Part shown: piece by piece, positions 1 to 6,169 of the stretch
Layout of the letters: every line of letters begins with the position of its first letter
Position numbering within the stretch: the first letter of the stretch is position 1
Assembly (NCBI GenBank): GCA_028875175.1
Contig: JAPPFO010000251.1
Coordinates: 1 to 8,039, forward strand
Direction of reading: 5' to 3'
Source of the DNA: Chloroflexota bacterium
GTDB lineage: Bacteria > Chloroflexota > UBA11872
Length of the DNA: 8,039 bases
Position numbers and translations under genes: made by a program
The notes under the pieces: model-generated
What the model was told of the DNA's origin: nothing
Database searches by the model: none
The model's input: only the letters and a program-made list of their open reading frames with translations

Positions 1-130
1 GGGGGGTGTTGGCGTGGTTGCGGGTGCGCGGTTGTCGGTCAGTTCCGGGGGCTGGTGGGGTCGTGGGGGGTGCGCGCGGGCGGGTCAGCCCCGGGGGCTG
101 GTGGCGTCGTGGCGGGTGCGAGGCTGGGAG
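1..130. repeat. degenerate 46-bp tandem repeat, G-rich
   Basis: CCGGGGGCTGGTGG begins at 45 and again at 91, and GGTCAG occurs at 37 and 83, so the period is 46 bases. About 2.7 copies are present: a partial degenerate one at 1-44, a full one at 45-90 and a third decaying toward 130. The period is not a multiple of three and the strand is strongly G-biased, so the short open frames here are not credible proteins. The repeat runs into the left edge of the window, so the true copy number is unknown. It may be why the assembly stops here. Confidence 0.7.
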
Positions 131-757
131 AAAGCCGCAGGGCCTCAGGGCGTGGCTCCGCGCGAGGGACGACGCCGCGGAGTCAACCGGGCATCCAAAG
201 AGGACCCGACAAGGGATCGCTTGAGCAAGTGGAGCCGCGCCAGCAGTGACGTCACATGGCATCCGACCACCGTCCCGATCAGTCACGACTACGGTGCCTC
301 AACCTCGCCAAACGGCGCGTCCAGGTCCACCCGGCCATAAGCTGACGAATCTATTCGGCCATCCGCGACGCAACCTTGTATGTCAGGCCCGATTGCCGCT
401 CCAGGTCGCAGGCCGGGCCTCGTGGCGGAAGCCGGCGAACCGTTTGACCACGTAGGACAGCTCGACCAGGAGCCGCGAGAGCCCTGAAAGATCGTGCCGA
501 CGCCGGGACCGACGTGGACTCAGTACACCGGCACGGGTAGGCTCACAATTGGCGGAGCCGGTGGACGCGCGTGGTCCGATCACAGCGCCAGCAGGCGGAC
601 CGGACTCCAGCCCAGAGTTCCCTGAACTTATCCAGGCAGTCGGCATTGTCGGGATAGACTCATTGGAAGTCGAAGGCGGTAGGACTGTTGGAGATTTCAG
701 CAATTGCTCAGGCCCAATACCCCGACAGCAGTTTTTTGAGTCAAGAGTAAAAGAGCG
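131..757. other. intergenic stretch with no supported gene
   Basis: I see no convincing coding region on either strand. Open frames here lack a recognisable family, a good ribosome binding site, or both. Small symmetric elements exist: CTCCGCG/CGCGGAG arms at 156-162 and 176-182, GTGACGTCAC at 246-255 and AGCAATTGCT at 699-708. None has a position that argues for function. The last 60 bases are more A+T-rich, as expected for a region driving the gene at 758, but I cannot place a well-spaced -35/-10 pair. Confidence 0.6.
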
Positions 758-2062
758 TTGCATAGTGTCATAAGGATCGGGATCGCAGCCTTTTTCAGCG
801 CCTGGTGGGGAACCGCTGTCGTGCCCAGTCTCTTGCGGCTAGCGTTCCCCGAGGTGATTCCGCCTATTCCCGTCTGGCTGAATGCGGATGCCAATGGATC
901 GCTGCCCAACTTCGCGTCGGCGGCCGTCCTGGCACTTGCGGCCATTGCCATGTTCGTAAGTGCAATTCGCGCCTATCGAGAATCGCAGCTTGCGACGATT
1001 GGATGGTCGATCCTGGCGGCCACCACATTGTTTGTGTTCATTGCTGAACTCACCGACTGGCACAACCGCTTGTTTGCTTCGTGGTCTGTTCAACTTGCAC
1101 CTCTGGCTGCGGTGTTTGTTGTACTTGTTGTTCTTTTTGTGTGGCGCGTTGAGCATCCACCGAATGTGCGCCTCCTGATTGGTTTCGGGTGCAGCTTGTG
1201 GAGCATGGTCGTTGTTCACGAAGCGATCTGGCCATACGCGAAAGCCACATTTGGTACGTTGCCGATAGTTATCGAAGAAACGATGGAGGTCACGGGAGCA
1301 TTGAGCCTGAGTGCGGCAGCCTACCTCACGTATCAGCGATCATCAGCGTTGCCGTCCTGGCGTAGGTCGGCGGCATGGTCGACCCTCATTGTCAGCGTCT
1401 GCAGTGTCCTAGTTATCTTCTTTCTATACCAGGTTCCTCTAACCAGCACACGCTATGCGACTCCTCTGATCAGCACGCAGAACACGTCTCCCCTGGGGGC
1501 GTTCCACGTCGTGTTGGAAGGTTACGGAGCCGTGCAGCAAGACTTGCGTCCTATACCTTTTCCATCAAGTCGCATAGACGTACGAATGGGGCTCCGTGGC
1601 GAAAGGCCGACGAGCGTCGAATTGCGCGTGCTGGCCGACGCCTCGGTTATCAGCGCAGGCCGCACACTGGTGCACCCGCAGGCAGAGGGCGTGTCAATGC
1701 AGACATTCGTCCTGGCCCCAGTGCTCGATACGACTTCCGAAAAACTCAGCATACAGTTGATAACCGACCTTCCTGCAAGCTCAGCTCTTCGCATTGGAGC
1801 GATACAAAGCAATCCTATTGGTGGACTTCGCCTTCAAACAAACGGTGATGTCCAGCCGCCCGGGCATCGTATCGAGTACACCGTATACTCGACGTCAGAA
1901 CCAACGCGGGCAAAGCTGTCGTCGCTCTGGCACATCGCGAGTGACTGGAGACACGTAGGTACAGCAGTGTTTTGCTGGCTCTCACTGATTTCGCTCTTGT
2001 GGGTTTCGATTCTTCTCATTCGAATGAGGCTAGCGGCACCTGCTGGCCGTTCGAATGCCTGA
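758..2062 (+). CDS. polytopic membrane protein with extracytoplasmic beta-rich domain, unknown function
   Basis: I do not recognise the family. The 434-residue product shows about seven hydrophobic segments (roughly 5-28, 52-72, 79-97, 110-129, 138-158, 171-190, 204-224). A polar, strand-rich domain of about 170 residues follows, then a final helix near 400-422 and a short basic tail. Arg-rich loops after segments 2, 4, 6 and 8 obey the positive-inside rule and put the large domain outside the membrane. Acidic/His residues sit at or near helix ends: TDWH (99-102), HE (154-155) and EETME (173-177), a pattern of possible metal or proton chemistry (inference). The start is TTG at 758, the only initiator between the upstream in-frame TGA (737-739) and the first helix; its ribosome site is weak (AAGAG close by). 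G+C is lower than in neighbours: 27/60 at 1081-1140 and 29/60 at 1741-1800, against 44/60 at 3661-3720. This suggests separate ancestry. It appears monocistronic. Confidence 0.8.
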   Translation: MHSVIRIGIAAFFSAWWGTAVVPSLLRLAFPEVIPPIPVWLNADANGSLPNFASAAVLALAAIAMFVSAIRAYRESQLATIGWSILAATTLFVFIAELTDWHNRLFASWSVQLAPLAAVFVVLVVLFVWRVEHPPNVRLLIGFGCSLWSMVVVHEAIWPYAKATFGTLPIVIEETMEVTGALSLSAAAYLTYQRSSALPSWRRSAAWSTLIVSVCSVLVIFFLYQVPLTSTRYATPLISTQNTSPLGAFHVVLEGYGAVQQDLRPIPFPSSRIDVRMGLRGERPTSVELRVLADASVISAGRTLVHPQAEGVSMQTFVLAPVLDTTSEKLSIQLITDLPASSALRIGAIQSNPIGGLRLQTNGDVQPPGHRIEYTVYSTSEPTRAKLSSLWHIASDWRHVGTAVFCWLSLISLLWVSILLIRMRLAAPAGRSNA

Positions 2063-2367
2063 TGGTGATGACGTCGAGCTATACGGGGAACGGGACGTTG
2101 CACTGGACGCCGCAGAGTATCGGTGTGGGACTGCGGGCCAGGTGATCCGGTAACGCGCTCAACCTACCTCGAAAGAACGTAGCGCTCGCGGCGGGGCGTC
2201 ATCGGGCGAGGGAACGGCGAGCGGGCCGAAGGGTTTCGCCATGCAGTTCACGAGGCCCGGCGACAAGGAGGGGCAGCGATAGCTCGCAGGTCAGCGGTGT
2301 GCGGGGCACAGCCGCCGGCCGACCAATCGGCCACCGGCGCGGTTCGCCGGGCTCAGGTCCGGCCGTG
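2063..2367. other. intergenic stretch before the repeat cluster
   Basis: No gene is supported here. A 13-codon frame starting at ATG 2241 and short frames crossing 2182-2382 have no recognisable product, and the latter run into the repeat family. The only structured element I see is the hairpin at 2311-2338, listed separately. No T-tract terminator follows the membrane-protein gene. Confidence 0.55.
2311..2338. other. GC-rich hairpin
   Basis: GGCCGA (2317-2322) and TCGGCC (2327-2332) form perfect 6-bp arms around a CCAA loop. Beyond a 2x2 mismatch, GCCG (2311-2314) pairs with CGGC (2335-2338), giving ten base pairs in total. No T-run follows on either strand, so it is not a standard intrinsic terminator. 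It lies just before the interspersed repeat cluster and could be a decayed member of the same hairpin family. Confidence 0.5.
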
Positions 2368-2506
2368 GGAGACCGTTACGTAATCCGAGCTTGGTTGCCC
2401 GGAAGACCCCTCACCGAATTCGGCCGAAGACGGCCGATTCTGCCTCTCCCCTTGGAAAGGGTGAAGAACGACGTCCCCTTGAGTGAAATGACACCGAACA
2501 CCATTG
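2368..2506 (+). repeat. interspersed hairpin repeat, copy A
   Basis: This 139-base unit aligns without gaps to 2766-2904 at a fixed offset of 398, with 18 mismatches by my count (121/139, 87%). It contains two dyads. In the first, GAATTCGGCCG pairs with CGGCCGATTC across a four-base loop, leaving one bulged T. In the second, CCTCTCC pairs imperfectly with GGAAAGG across CCTT. Substitutions fall outside the stem arms of the first hairpin (loop AAGA here, AGGA in copy B), as expected if structure is maintained. This fits a REP/MITE-like non-coding element. Confidence 0.8.
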
Positions 2507-2543
2507 CTACGCAGGAAGGGACGCGCGGTGCGCGGAAGGCGGT

Positions 2544-2558
2544 CGGGTCAGAGACCCG
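2544..2558. repeat. short palindrome in interspersed-repeat fragment
   Basis: CGGGTC (2544-2549) and GACCCG (2553-2558) are perfect arms around AGA, followed directly by CCCCTACGA. Segments of the type GGGTC-AGA-GACCCGCCCCTACGA are familiar as dispersed intergenic repeats in Chloroflexota-like genomes (recollection, not a search result). A further such fragment, GTTCGGCAGGCTCCGGGCAG, begins at 2634. Confidence 0.5.
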
Positions 2559-2710
2559 CCCCTACGAAGAGCGGGGCGCGGATGCCGGGATGGTGGAGGA
2601 GGATGAAGACGGACGGGTCGGGGATCCGCTCCCGTTCGGCAGGCTCCGGGCAGGTTCTACAGCTGAGTTGGCTGGTTCTCGACGATTACTCAAGCTCGTT
2701 CAGAGACTTG

Positions 2711-2765
2711 TGCGTAACCCTGGGGGTGGTTGCCCGGAAGACCCTCACCCCGACCCTCGCCCAGA
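2711..2765 (+). repeat. interspersed hairpin repeat, partial copy C
   Basis: TGCGTAACCC followed by GGTTGCCCGGAAGACCCTCACC reproduces the first third of copies A and B. The sequence then diverges into CCCGACCCTCGCCCAGAGGA and abuts copy B at 2766. It lacks the GAATTCGGCCG hairpin. It is either a truncated copy or a different subfamily inserted head to tail. Confidence 0.6.
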
Positions 2766-2904
2766 GGAGACCGTTGCGTAATCCGGAGTTGGTTGCGCGG
2801 AAGACCCCTCACCGAATTCGGCCGAGGACGGCCGATTCTGCCTCTCCCCTTGGAGAGGGTAAAGACCGGCGTCCTCTTGAACAGATAGACACCGAACACC
2901 GTTG
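2766..2904 (+). repeat. interspersed hairpin repeat, copy B
   Basis: This is the second full copy of the 139-base element at 2368-2506, co-linear and gap-free. Its second hairpin is perfect: CCTCTCC (2841-2847), loop CCTT, GGAGAGG (2852-2858). In copy A the corresponding right arm has one mismatch. The copy lies 151 bases before the start codon of the propeller gene. A long open frame reads through it toward that gene, but a non-coding repeat is the better explanation. Confidence 0.8.
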
Positions 2905-2955
2905 CATTCCCCAAGGTGCGAGTAAGAGTGGCCGCAGATTCGAGGGGCAGGGGTG

Positions 2956-3035
2956 TTGTGCAAAGGTCTCCAGAGGGAGAGGGAGAAGGAGCCGGCCCGT
3001 CTTCGCGCACGAGGCGGGGTTTTGCAAAGGTCTCC
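2956..3035 (-). repeat. two inverted-orientation fragments of the same repeat family
   Basis: TTGTGCAAAGGTCTCC (2956-2971) and TTTTGCAAAGGTCTCC (3020-3035) share 13 consecutive bases (TGCAAAGGTCTCC) at a 64-base spacing. The reverse complement of the leading edge of copies A and B (GGAGACCGTTGCGTAA) matches the first at 13 of 16 positions. These therefore look like the same edge inserted in the opposite direction. The second ends six bases before the ribosome binding site of the propeller gene, so the family reaches into its 5' leader. Confidence 0.6.
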
Positions 3036-3040
3036 GTGGG

Positions 3041-3047
3041 GAGGAGG
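3041..3047 (+). promoter_or_regulatory. ribosome binding site deciding the start of the RCC1-like gene
   Basis: GAGGAGG ends eight bases before ATG 3056. The ATG is followed at once by a typical signal peptide. This favours 3056 over in-frame starts upstream (the open frame begins at 2504), which lie in the repeat cluster. Confidence 0.85.
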
Positions 3048-3055
3048 TCGTACGG

Positions 3056-4285
3056 ATGCGGAGCGTCCGGATTGCGGTGGTCGGGGTGGTGCTGGCAGCG
3101 GTGGTGGCGGCGGTGGGGGCCGGGCGGGTGTTGGCGGAGTGGCCGACGACGTGCGTTGCGTTGAACGACATCGTGGAGGCGCACCTGGGCAACGACGGCA
3201 ACGTGGGGATTTACCAGCGGGTGTTTGGCGCGCAGGCCGAGGCGGCCTGCCAGAACGATCATCGGGACGACGTACGGGGCGTGTTCGCCTGGGAGTTCGC
3301 CGAGGCGTCGCAGGCCGCCGACAGCGCCGCGCCCGACCTGGCGTGGCCGACGGATTGCGTGGAGCTGAACGACATCGTGGAAGCGCACCTGGGGAACGTT
3401 AACAACGTGGAGATCTATCAGCGCGTCTTCGGCGCGCAGGCGGAGGCGGCCTGCCGAAGTGACCATCGGGCGGACGTCGAGGACGTCTTCGCCTGGGCGT
3501 TCGACTTGGACACGCCGCCGGCAGCGCCTGTGAGCTTCGTCTCCGTCACCACGCGTTGGTTCCACGTCTGCGGCTTGCGGACCGACGGCGCGGTTGAATG
3601 CTCGGGCGATAACCAATTCGGCCAGGCCACTCCGCCTGCCGGTCCGTTCGCCGCGATCAGCGCCGGGTACTTGCATACCTGCGGGGTTCGGTCCGACGGC
3701 GCGGCCGAATGCTGGGGCCGTAACCTCGTCGGAGAGGCAACACCGCCAGCCGGGACGTTCGTGGACGTCAGCGCCGGGAACATACACACCTGCGGGCTTC
3801 GGCCCGGCGGCACGGTTGAATGCTGGGGCGATGACGGATTCAGCCAAGCCACACCGCCGGCCGGAGCGTTCACCGCCATCAGTGCAGGAAATAGCCACAA
3901 TTGCGGGTTGCGACCGGACGGTGCGGTTGAGTGCTGGGGCCGTGAAGGCGACGGCCGGACAGCGCCGCCAGCCGGTGCGTTCGCCGTCGTGAGCGCGGGC
4001 GCGAGCCACACGTGCGGGGTGCGACGCGACGGCGCGGTTAAGTGCTGGGGCTACGACCAGGTTGGCCAAGCGACGCCGCCGGCCGGTCTGTTCGTGACCG
4101 TCAGTGCCGGCGAGCGGCATTCTTGCGGGGTGCGGGCGGACGGCACGGTCGAGTGTTGGGGTGCCGAAGCCTTTGGACAGGCCCCCGCCGGATCATTCAC
4201 AGCCATTAGCGCTGGAGCCTGGGAGGCCTGCGGGGTTCGCGCTGACGGCAGCGTCGCCTGCTGGGGACTTCTCAGCGATACCTAG
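3056..4285 (+). CDS. secreted RCC1-like (BLIP-II-type) seven-repeat beta-propeller with duplicated N-terminal domain
   Basis: The 409-residue product begins with a Sec signal peptide: MRSVR, a hydrophobic core to about 23, and predicted cleavage after VLA (25-27). It has no lipobox or sorting signal, so it is probably released or periplasmic. Residues 29-81 and 97-149 are two copies of a 53-residue domain (42/53 identical). Each has WPT, LNDIVEAHLGN, IYQRVFG and two cysteines (33/65 and 101/133) that may pair. Residues 161-409 are seven repeats of period 37, beginning at 161, 198, 235, 272, 309, 346 and 381, with core SAG-xxHTCG-RxDG-VECWG. Each has two Cys ten residues apart. Seven blades match RCC1 and BLIP-II propellers. 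Repeat 1 has CSG for CWG, repeat 6 is two residues shorter, and repeat 7 stops after CWG. Such propellers usually bind proteins; the partner here is unknown. Its stop lies 27 bases from that of the convergent operon. Confidence 0.92.
   Translation: MRSVRIAVVGVVLAAVVAAVGAGRVLAEWPTTCVALNDIVEAHLGNDGNVGIYQRVFGAQAEAACQNDHRDDVRGVFAWEFAEASQAADSAAPDLAWPTDCVELNDIVEAHLGNVNNVEIYQRVFGAQAEAACRSDHRADVEDVFAWAFDLDTPPAAPVSFVSVTTRWFHVCGLRTDGAVECSGDNQFGQATPPAGPFAAISAGYLHTCGVRSDGAAECWGRNLVGEATPPAGTFVDVSAGNIHTCGLRPGGTVECWGDDGFSQATPPAGAFTAISAGNSHNCGLRPDGAVECWGREGDGRTAPPAGAFAVVSAGASHTCGVRRDGAVKCWGYDQVGQATPPAGLFVTVSAGERHSCGVRADGTVECWGAEAFGQAPAGSFTAISAGAWEACGVRADGSVACWGLLSDT
3140..3502 (+). repeat. intragenic duplication of the 53-residue domain
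   Basis: The two 159-base coding segments 3140-3298 and 3344-3502 are 204 bases apart and encode domains identical at 42 of 53 positions. The linker between them (EASQAADSAAPD region) is Ala/Asp/Ser-rich. The eleven substitutions cluster at surface-like positions, and both Cys of each copy are kept. Confidence 0.85.
3536..4282 (+). repeat. seven tandem 111-bp RCC1-like coding repeats
   Basis: Blade-coding units recur every 111 bases, with recurring stretches such as GCCACTCCGCCTGCCGG/ACACCGCCGGCCGG and GAATGCTGGGGC. Unit 6 lacks two codons and unit 7 is incomplete. Such arrays can gain or lose blades by recombination and are prone to assembly collapse, so the count of seven applies to this assembly only. 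Confidence 0.8.
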
Positions 4286-4312
4286 CGCGCCGCGGCGTGC
4301 GGGGTTGGGTGG

Positions 4313-5191
4313 TCAGGCGGGCGGGGGTGGTAGCGGGCGGATGCGGACGTTGACGGTGAGGTGGCTTTGGGCGGGGCCGCGGAAGATGCCGCGGGTGGGG
4401 GTGACGTCCTGGTAGTCGCGGCCGATGGCGAGGCGGACGTGGCGCTGGTCGGCGAGGGTGCGGTTGGTGGGGTCGAAGCCGATCCAGCCGAGGCCGGGGA
4501 GGCGGCATTCGGCCCAGGCGTGCGTCGCCGTCTCGGGGGCCTGCTCGCCTTGGGCGCCGGTGACGTGGAGGTAGCCGGAGACGTAGCGGGTGGGGATGCC
4601 CCAGGAGCGGGCGATGGCGATCATGACGTGGGTGTAGTCCTGGCAGACCCCGTGGCCTGTTTCGAGAATGTGGTCAATCGGAGAAATCACCGAGGTGCTG
4701 CCGGGGCTGTAGGTGAAGCTGCGATGCAGCGTGTCCGTGAGGCGCCGGAGGCTCGTGAGCGGATCGTCGAGCGGGCGGATGTGCAGCCGACGAGCGAGTG
4801 CATCCAATGCCGGTGACGGACCGGTCAGCGGGCTGGGACGCGTGTAGTCCCAGTCCGAGAACGTGTTCCGTCGAGCGCGGATGCGTGGCCAGGCGCCGGC
4901 CTCCAACGCTTCGGGCACGGGGTCCGGCGGCAGCACCTCGATCAAGGACCTAGCCGTGATGGCGAGGCCGTGGTGCGGCTGATGCAGATTGAGCACGTGC
5001 CTGGTGTTGCCGAAGGCGTCCGTCTCCGCGCTTAAGGCGGCCGGGGGTTCCGTGGACACGTGGAAGCTCAGCAGCCGCTGACGCACGCCGGCGCACGGCT
5101 TGAGGCACAGACGCATGACGGAATAGTGCGCCGGCTCGGCGTAGGCGTAGCGCGAGGCGTGTTCGATCTCGTAGCGGATTGGGCCCGCCAT
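4313..5191 (-). CDS. transglutaminase-like cysteine protease, last gene of the ATP-grasp/alpha-E operon
   Basis: The 292-residue protein has the bacterial layout: an N-terminal beta domain opening IRYEIEHASRYAY (5-17) and a papain-fold transglutaminase-like core. All three catalytic residues are visible: Cys183 in GHGVCQDYTH, His224 in THAWAE and Asp240 in GFDPTN. No signal peptide or membrane segment is seen, so it is likely cytoplasmic. Members of this group are expected to cleave or transfer amide bonds rather than crosslink like eukaryotic enzymes. The ATG at 5191 was chosen because the family-typical N-terminus starts there and it follows the alpha-E stop by four bases (TGA-CGCC-ATG). 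A longer frame to 5275 would add 28 unlike residues and overlap alpha-E by 80 bases. No clear ribosome site precedes it, so translation is probably coupled. The Pro-rich tail (PLPPPPA) is unusual. Substrate unknown. Confidence 0.95.
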   Translation of the reverse strand: MAGPIRYEIEHASRYAYAEPAHYSVMRLCLKPCAGVRQRLLSFHVSTEPPAALSAETDAFGNTRHVLNLHQPHHGLAITARSLIEVLPPDPVPEALEAGAWPRIRARRNTFSDWDYTRPSPLTGPSPALDALARRLHIRPLDDPLTSLRRLTDTLHRSFTYSPGSTSVISPIDHILETGHGVCQDYTHVMIAIARSWGIPTRYVSGYLHVTGAQGEQAPETATHAWAECRLPGLGWIGFDPTNRTLADQRHVRLAIGRDYQDVTPTRGIFRGPAQSHLTVNVRIRPLPPPPA

Positions 5192-5195
5192 GGCG

Positions 5196-6164
5196 TCAGC
5201 GCAGCGGCGCGTCGTGGACGGGGTAGTGAAAGTAGGTTTCCGTGACCAGGTCGTGAAGTTCGCGTCCGTGCGCATTCAGCCTTCGTAGCAGCGACCTCGG
5301 GTCGTCCCGATCCAGCCAGGCGTAGTTGACGAGAGCGCTCATGCGACCCATGAGACGCTGGGCGGCGCCAGCGGCCTCGTCGTTTGGGCTGGGCGCAGCC
5401 GCCGCGAGTTCCGCCGAGAGCATGTCGAGCGAGCGGCTGAGCGAGTCCGGCAAGCGCGCGTCGGTCGCGAGCAGGTCGAGGACCTGACGCGGTTCGACCG
5501 CGAGGCTGTAGGTCCGGTTATAGGCCTCCAGCGCGTGGTACAGACGTAGCAGGCCGGTCCAGGCGGCCTCGGACACATCCTGCGTGCCTTCGGCGGCCGT
5601 GATGTGTGCGTGGAGGAGGGCGGACGAGAGCTGCACGCGCTCGATCGAGCGGCCGAGGTTGAGGAATCTCCAGCCTTCGTCGCGGTACATGGTGGCCGCC
5701 GTTACGCCGGCGAAGGTGTCGATTTCAGCCACGGTCTCCGCGTAGAAGCGCTCAGGGGTCGAGGCCCAGATGTCCTGGATCGTGAGTCCCTGGATGCGCA
5801 GGTAGGTCCGATTGAGGCAGGTCCACATTTCGGCGCTCAGGCAGTGGCGGACGTGCCGGGCGTTCTCCCGGCCCGAGGCAACGCCGCTCCACACCGAGTC
5901 GGGATTGGTGGGTTCGAACGTGAGGTCGTCGGCCAGCGTGTAGGAGTCCGCCAGACTGTAGGCGTCCTGCGCGAGCAGTTCCAGACTGCCAACGGGGGGT
6001 TGGCGGTTCAGAGATCCGTAGATGCGCAGCCAGCCGAAGTGAATCTCCTCAACCGGGCGGTCGACCAGGGCCTCGGTCTGGTGGCGCAGGAGACGGCTGA
6101 GGTGCTGGGCACGTTCCAGGTAGCGGCCCAGCCAGTAGAGACCCTCGGCGCTGCGCGACAGCAT
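5196..6164 (-). CDS. alpha-E domain protein (DUF403 family)
   Basis: At 322 residues this is a full-length alpha-E protein, an all-helical family named for its helices and conserved Glu. Hallmarks are the N-terminal MLSRSAEGLYWLGRYLERA (1-19), GRENAR (98-103) and YRDEGWRFLNLGRSIER (160-176). There is no signal peptide or membrane helix, so it should be cytoplasmic. The biochemical role is unproven. It nearly always sits next to, or is fused to, a circularly permuted ATP-grasp protein, and is thought to work with it in amide/peptide bond formation or modification. Here it lies between the ATP-grasp gene (stop five bases upstream) and the transglutaminase gene (start four bases downstream), consistent with one polycistronic message. 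A ribosome site GGAGAA at 6174-6179 supports ATG 6164. Confidence 0.96.
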   Translation of the reverse strand: MLSRSAEGLYWLGRYLERAQHLSRLLRHQTEALVDRPVEEIHFGWLRIYGSLNRQPPVGSLELLAQDAYSLADSYTLADDLTFEPTNPDSVWSGVASGRENARHVRHCLSAEMWTCLNRTYLRIQGLTIQDIWASTPERFYAETVAEIDTFAGVTAATMYRDEGWRFLNLGRSIERVQLSSALLHAHITAAEGTQDVSEAAWTGLLRLYHALEAYNRTYSLAVEPRQVLDLLATDARLPDSLSRSLDMLSAELAAAAPSPNDEAAGAAQRLMGRMSALVNYAWLDRDDPRSLLRRLNAHGRELHDLVTETYFHYPVHDAPLR

Positions 6165-6169
6165 GCGAC

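Noticed and set aside
246..255. GTGACGTCAC palindrome
   Set aside because: It is a perfect 10-bp dyad but sits about 500 bases from the nearest gene, and short dyads are expected by chance.
551..640. Possible tRNA-Leu-like segment (GGCGGAGCCGGTGGACGCG)
   Set aside because: The D-arm-like string is suggestive. I cannot find a matching acceptor stem, an anticodon stem with a sensible loop, or a proper T-arm.
383..763. 126-codon minus-strand frame in the left intergenic region
   Set aside because: Part of it (SRLLVELSYVVKRFAGF region) looks mildly protein-like, but I recognise no family and see no ribosome site. The rest is low-complexity Ser/Pro. It could be a remnant, but the evidence is too weak to annotate.
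2368..2904. CRISPR array
   Set aside because: The repeats are 139 bases long, 398 bases apart, imperfect, and not separated by uniform spacers. No cas gene is nearby.
2504..3055. Upstream extension of the RCC1-like protein by 184 residues in the same frame
   Set aside because: The extension runs through a copy of the interspersed repeat and palindromes, has no protein-like composition, and would bury a textbook signal peptide. A strong GAGGAGG site lies eight bases before ATG 3056.
2690..4120. 476-codon open frame on the minus strand opposite the propeller gene
   Set aside because: It is an antisense shadow created by the G+C-rich repeated codons of the propeller. It crosses the intergenic repeats, has Arg/Pro/Ala-rich content without domains, and has no ribosome site.
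4286..4312. Bidirectional terminator between the convergent genes
   Set aside because: CGCGCCGCGGCGTG can form only a short GC stem with a small loop and has no T-tract on either strand. The gap is too short to argue a dedicated terminator.
4361..4816. 151-codon plus-strand frame opposite the transglutaminase gene
   Set aside because: The minus strand here encodes a complete transglutaminase core with all catalytic residues. The plus-strand frame is Gly/Ala/Val/Asp-rich antisense noise.
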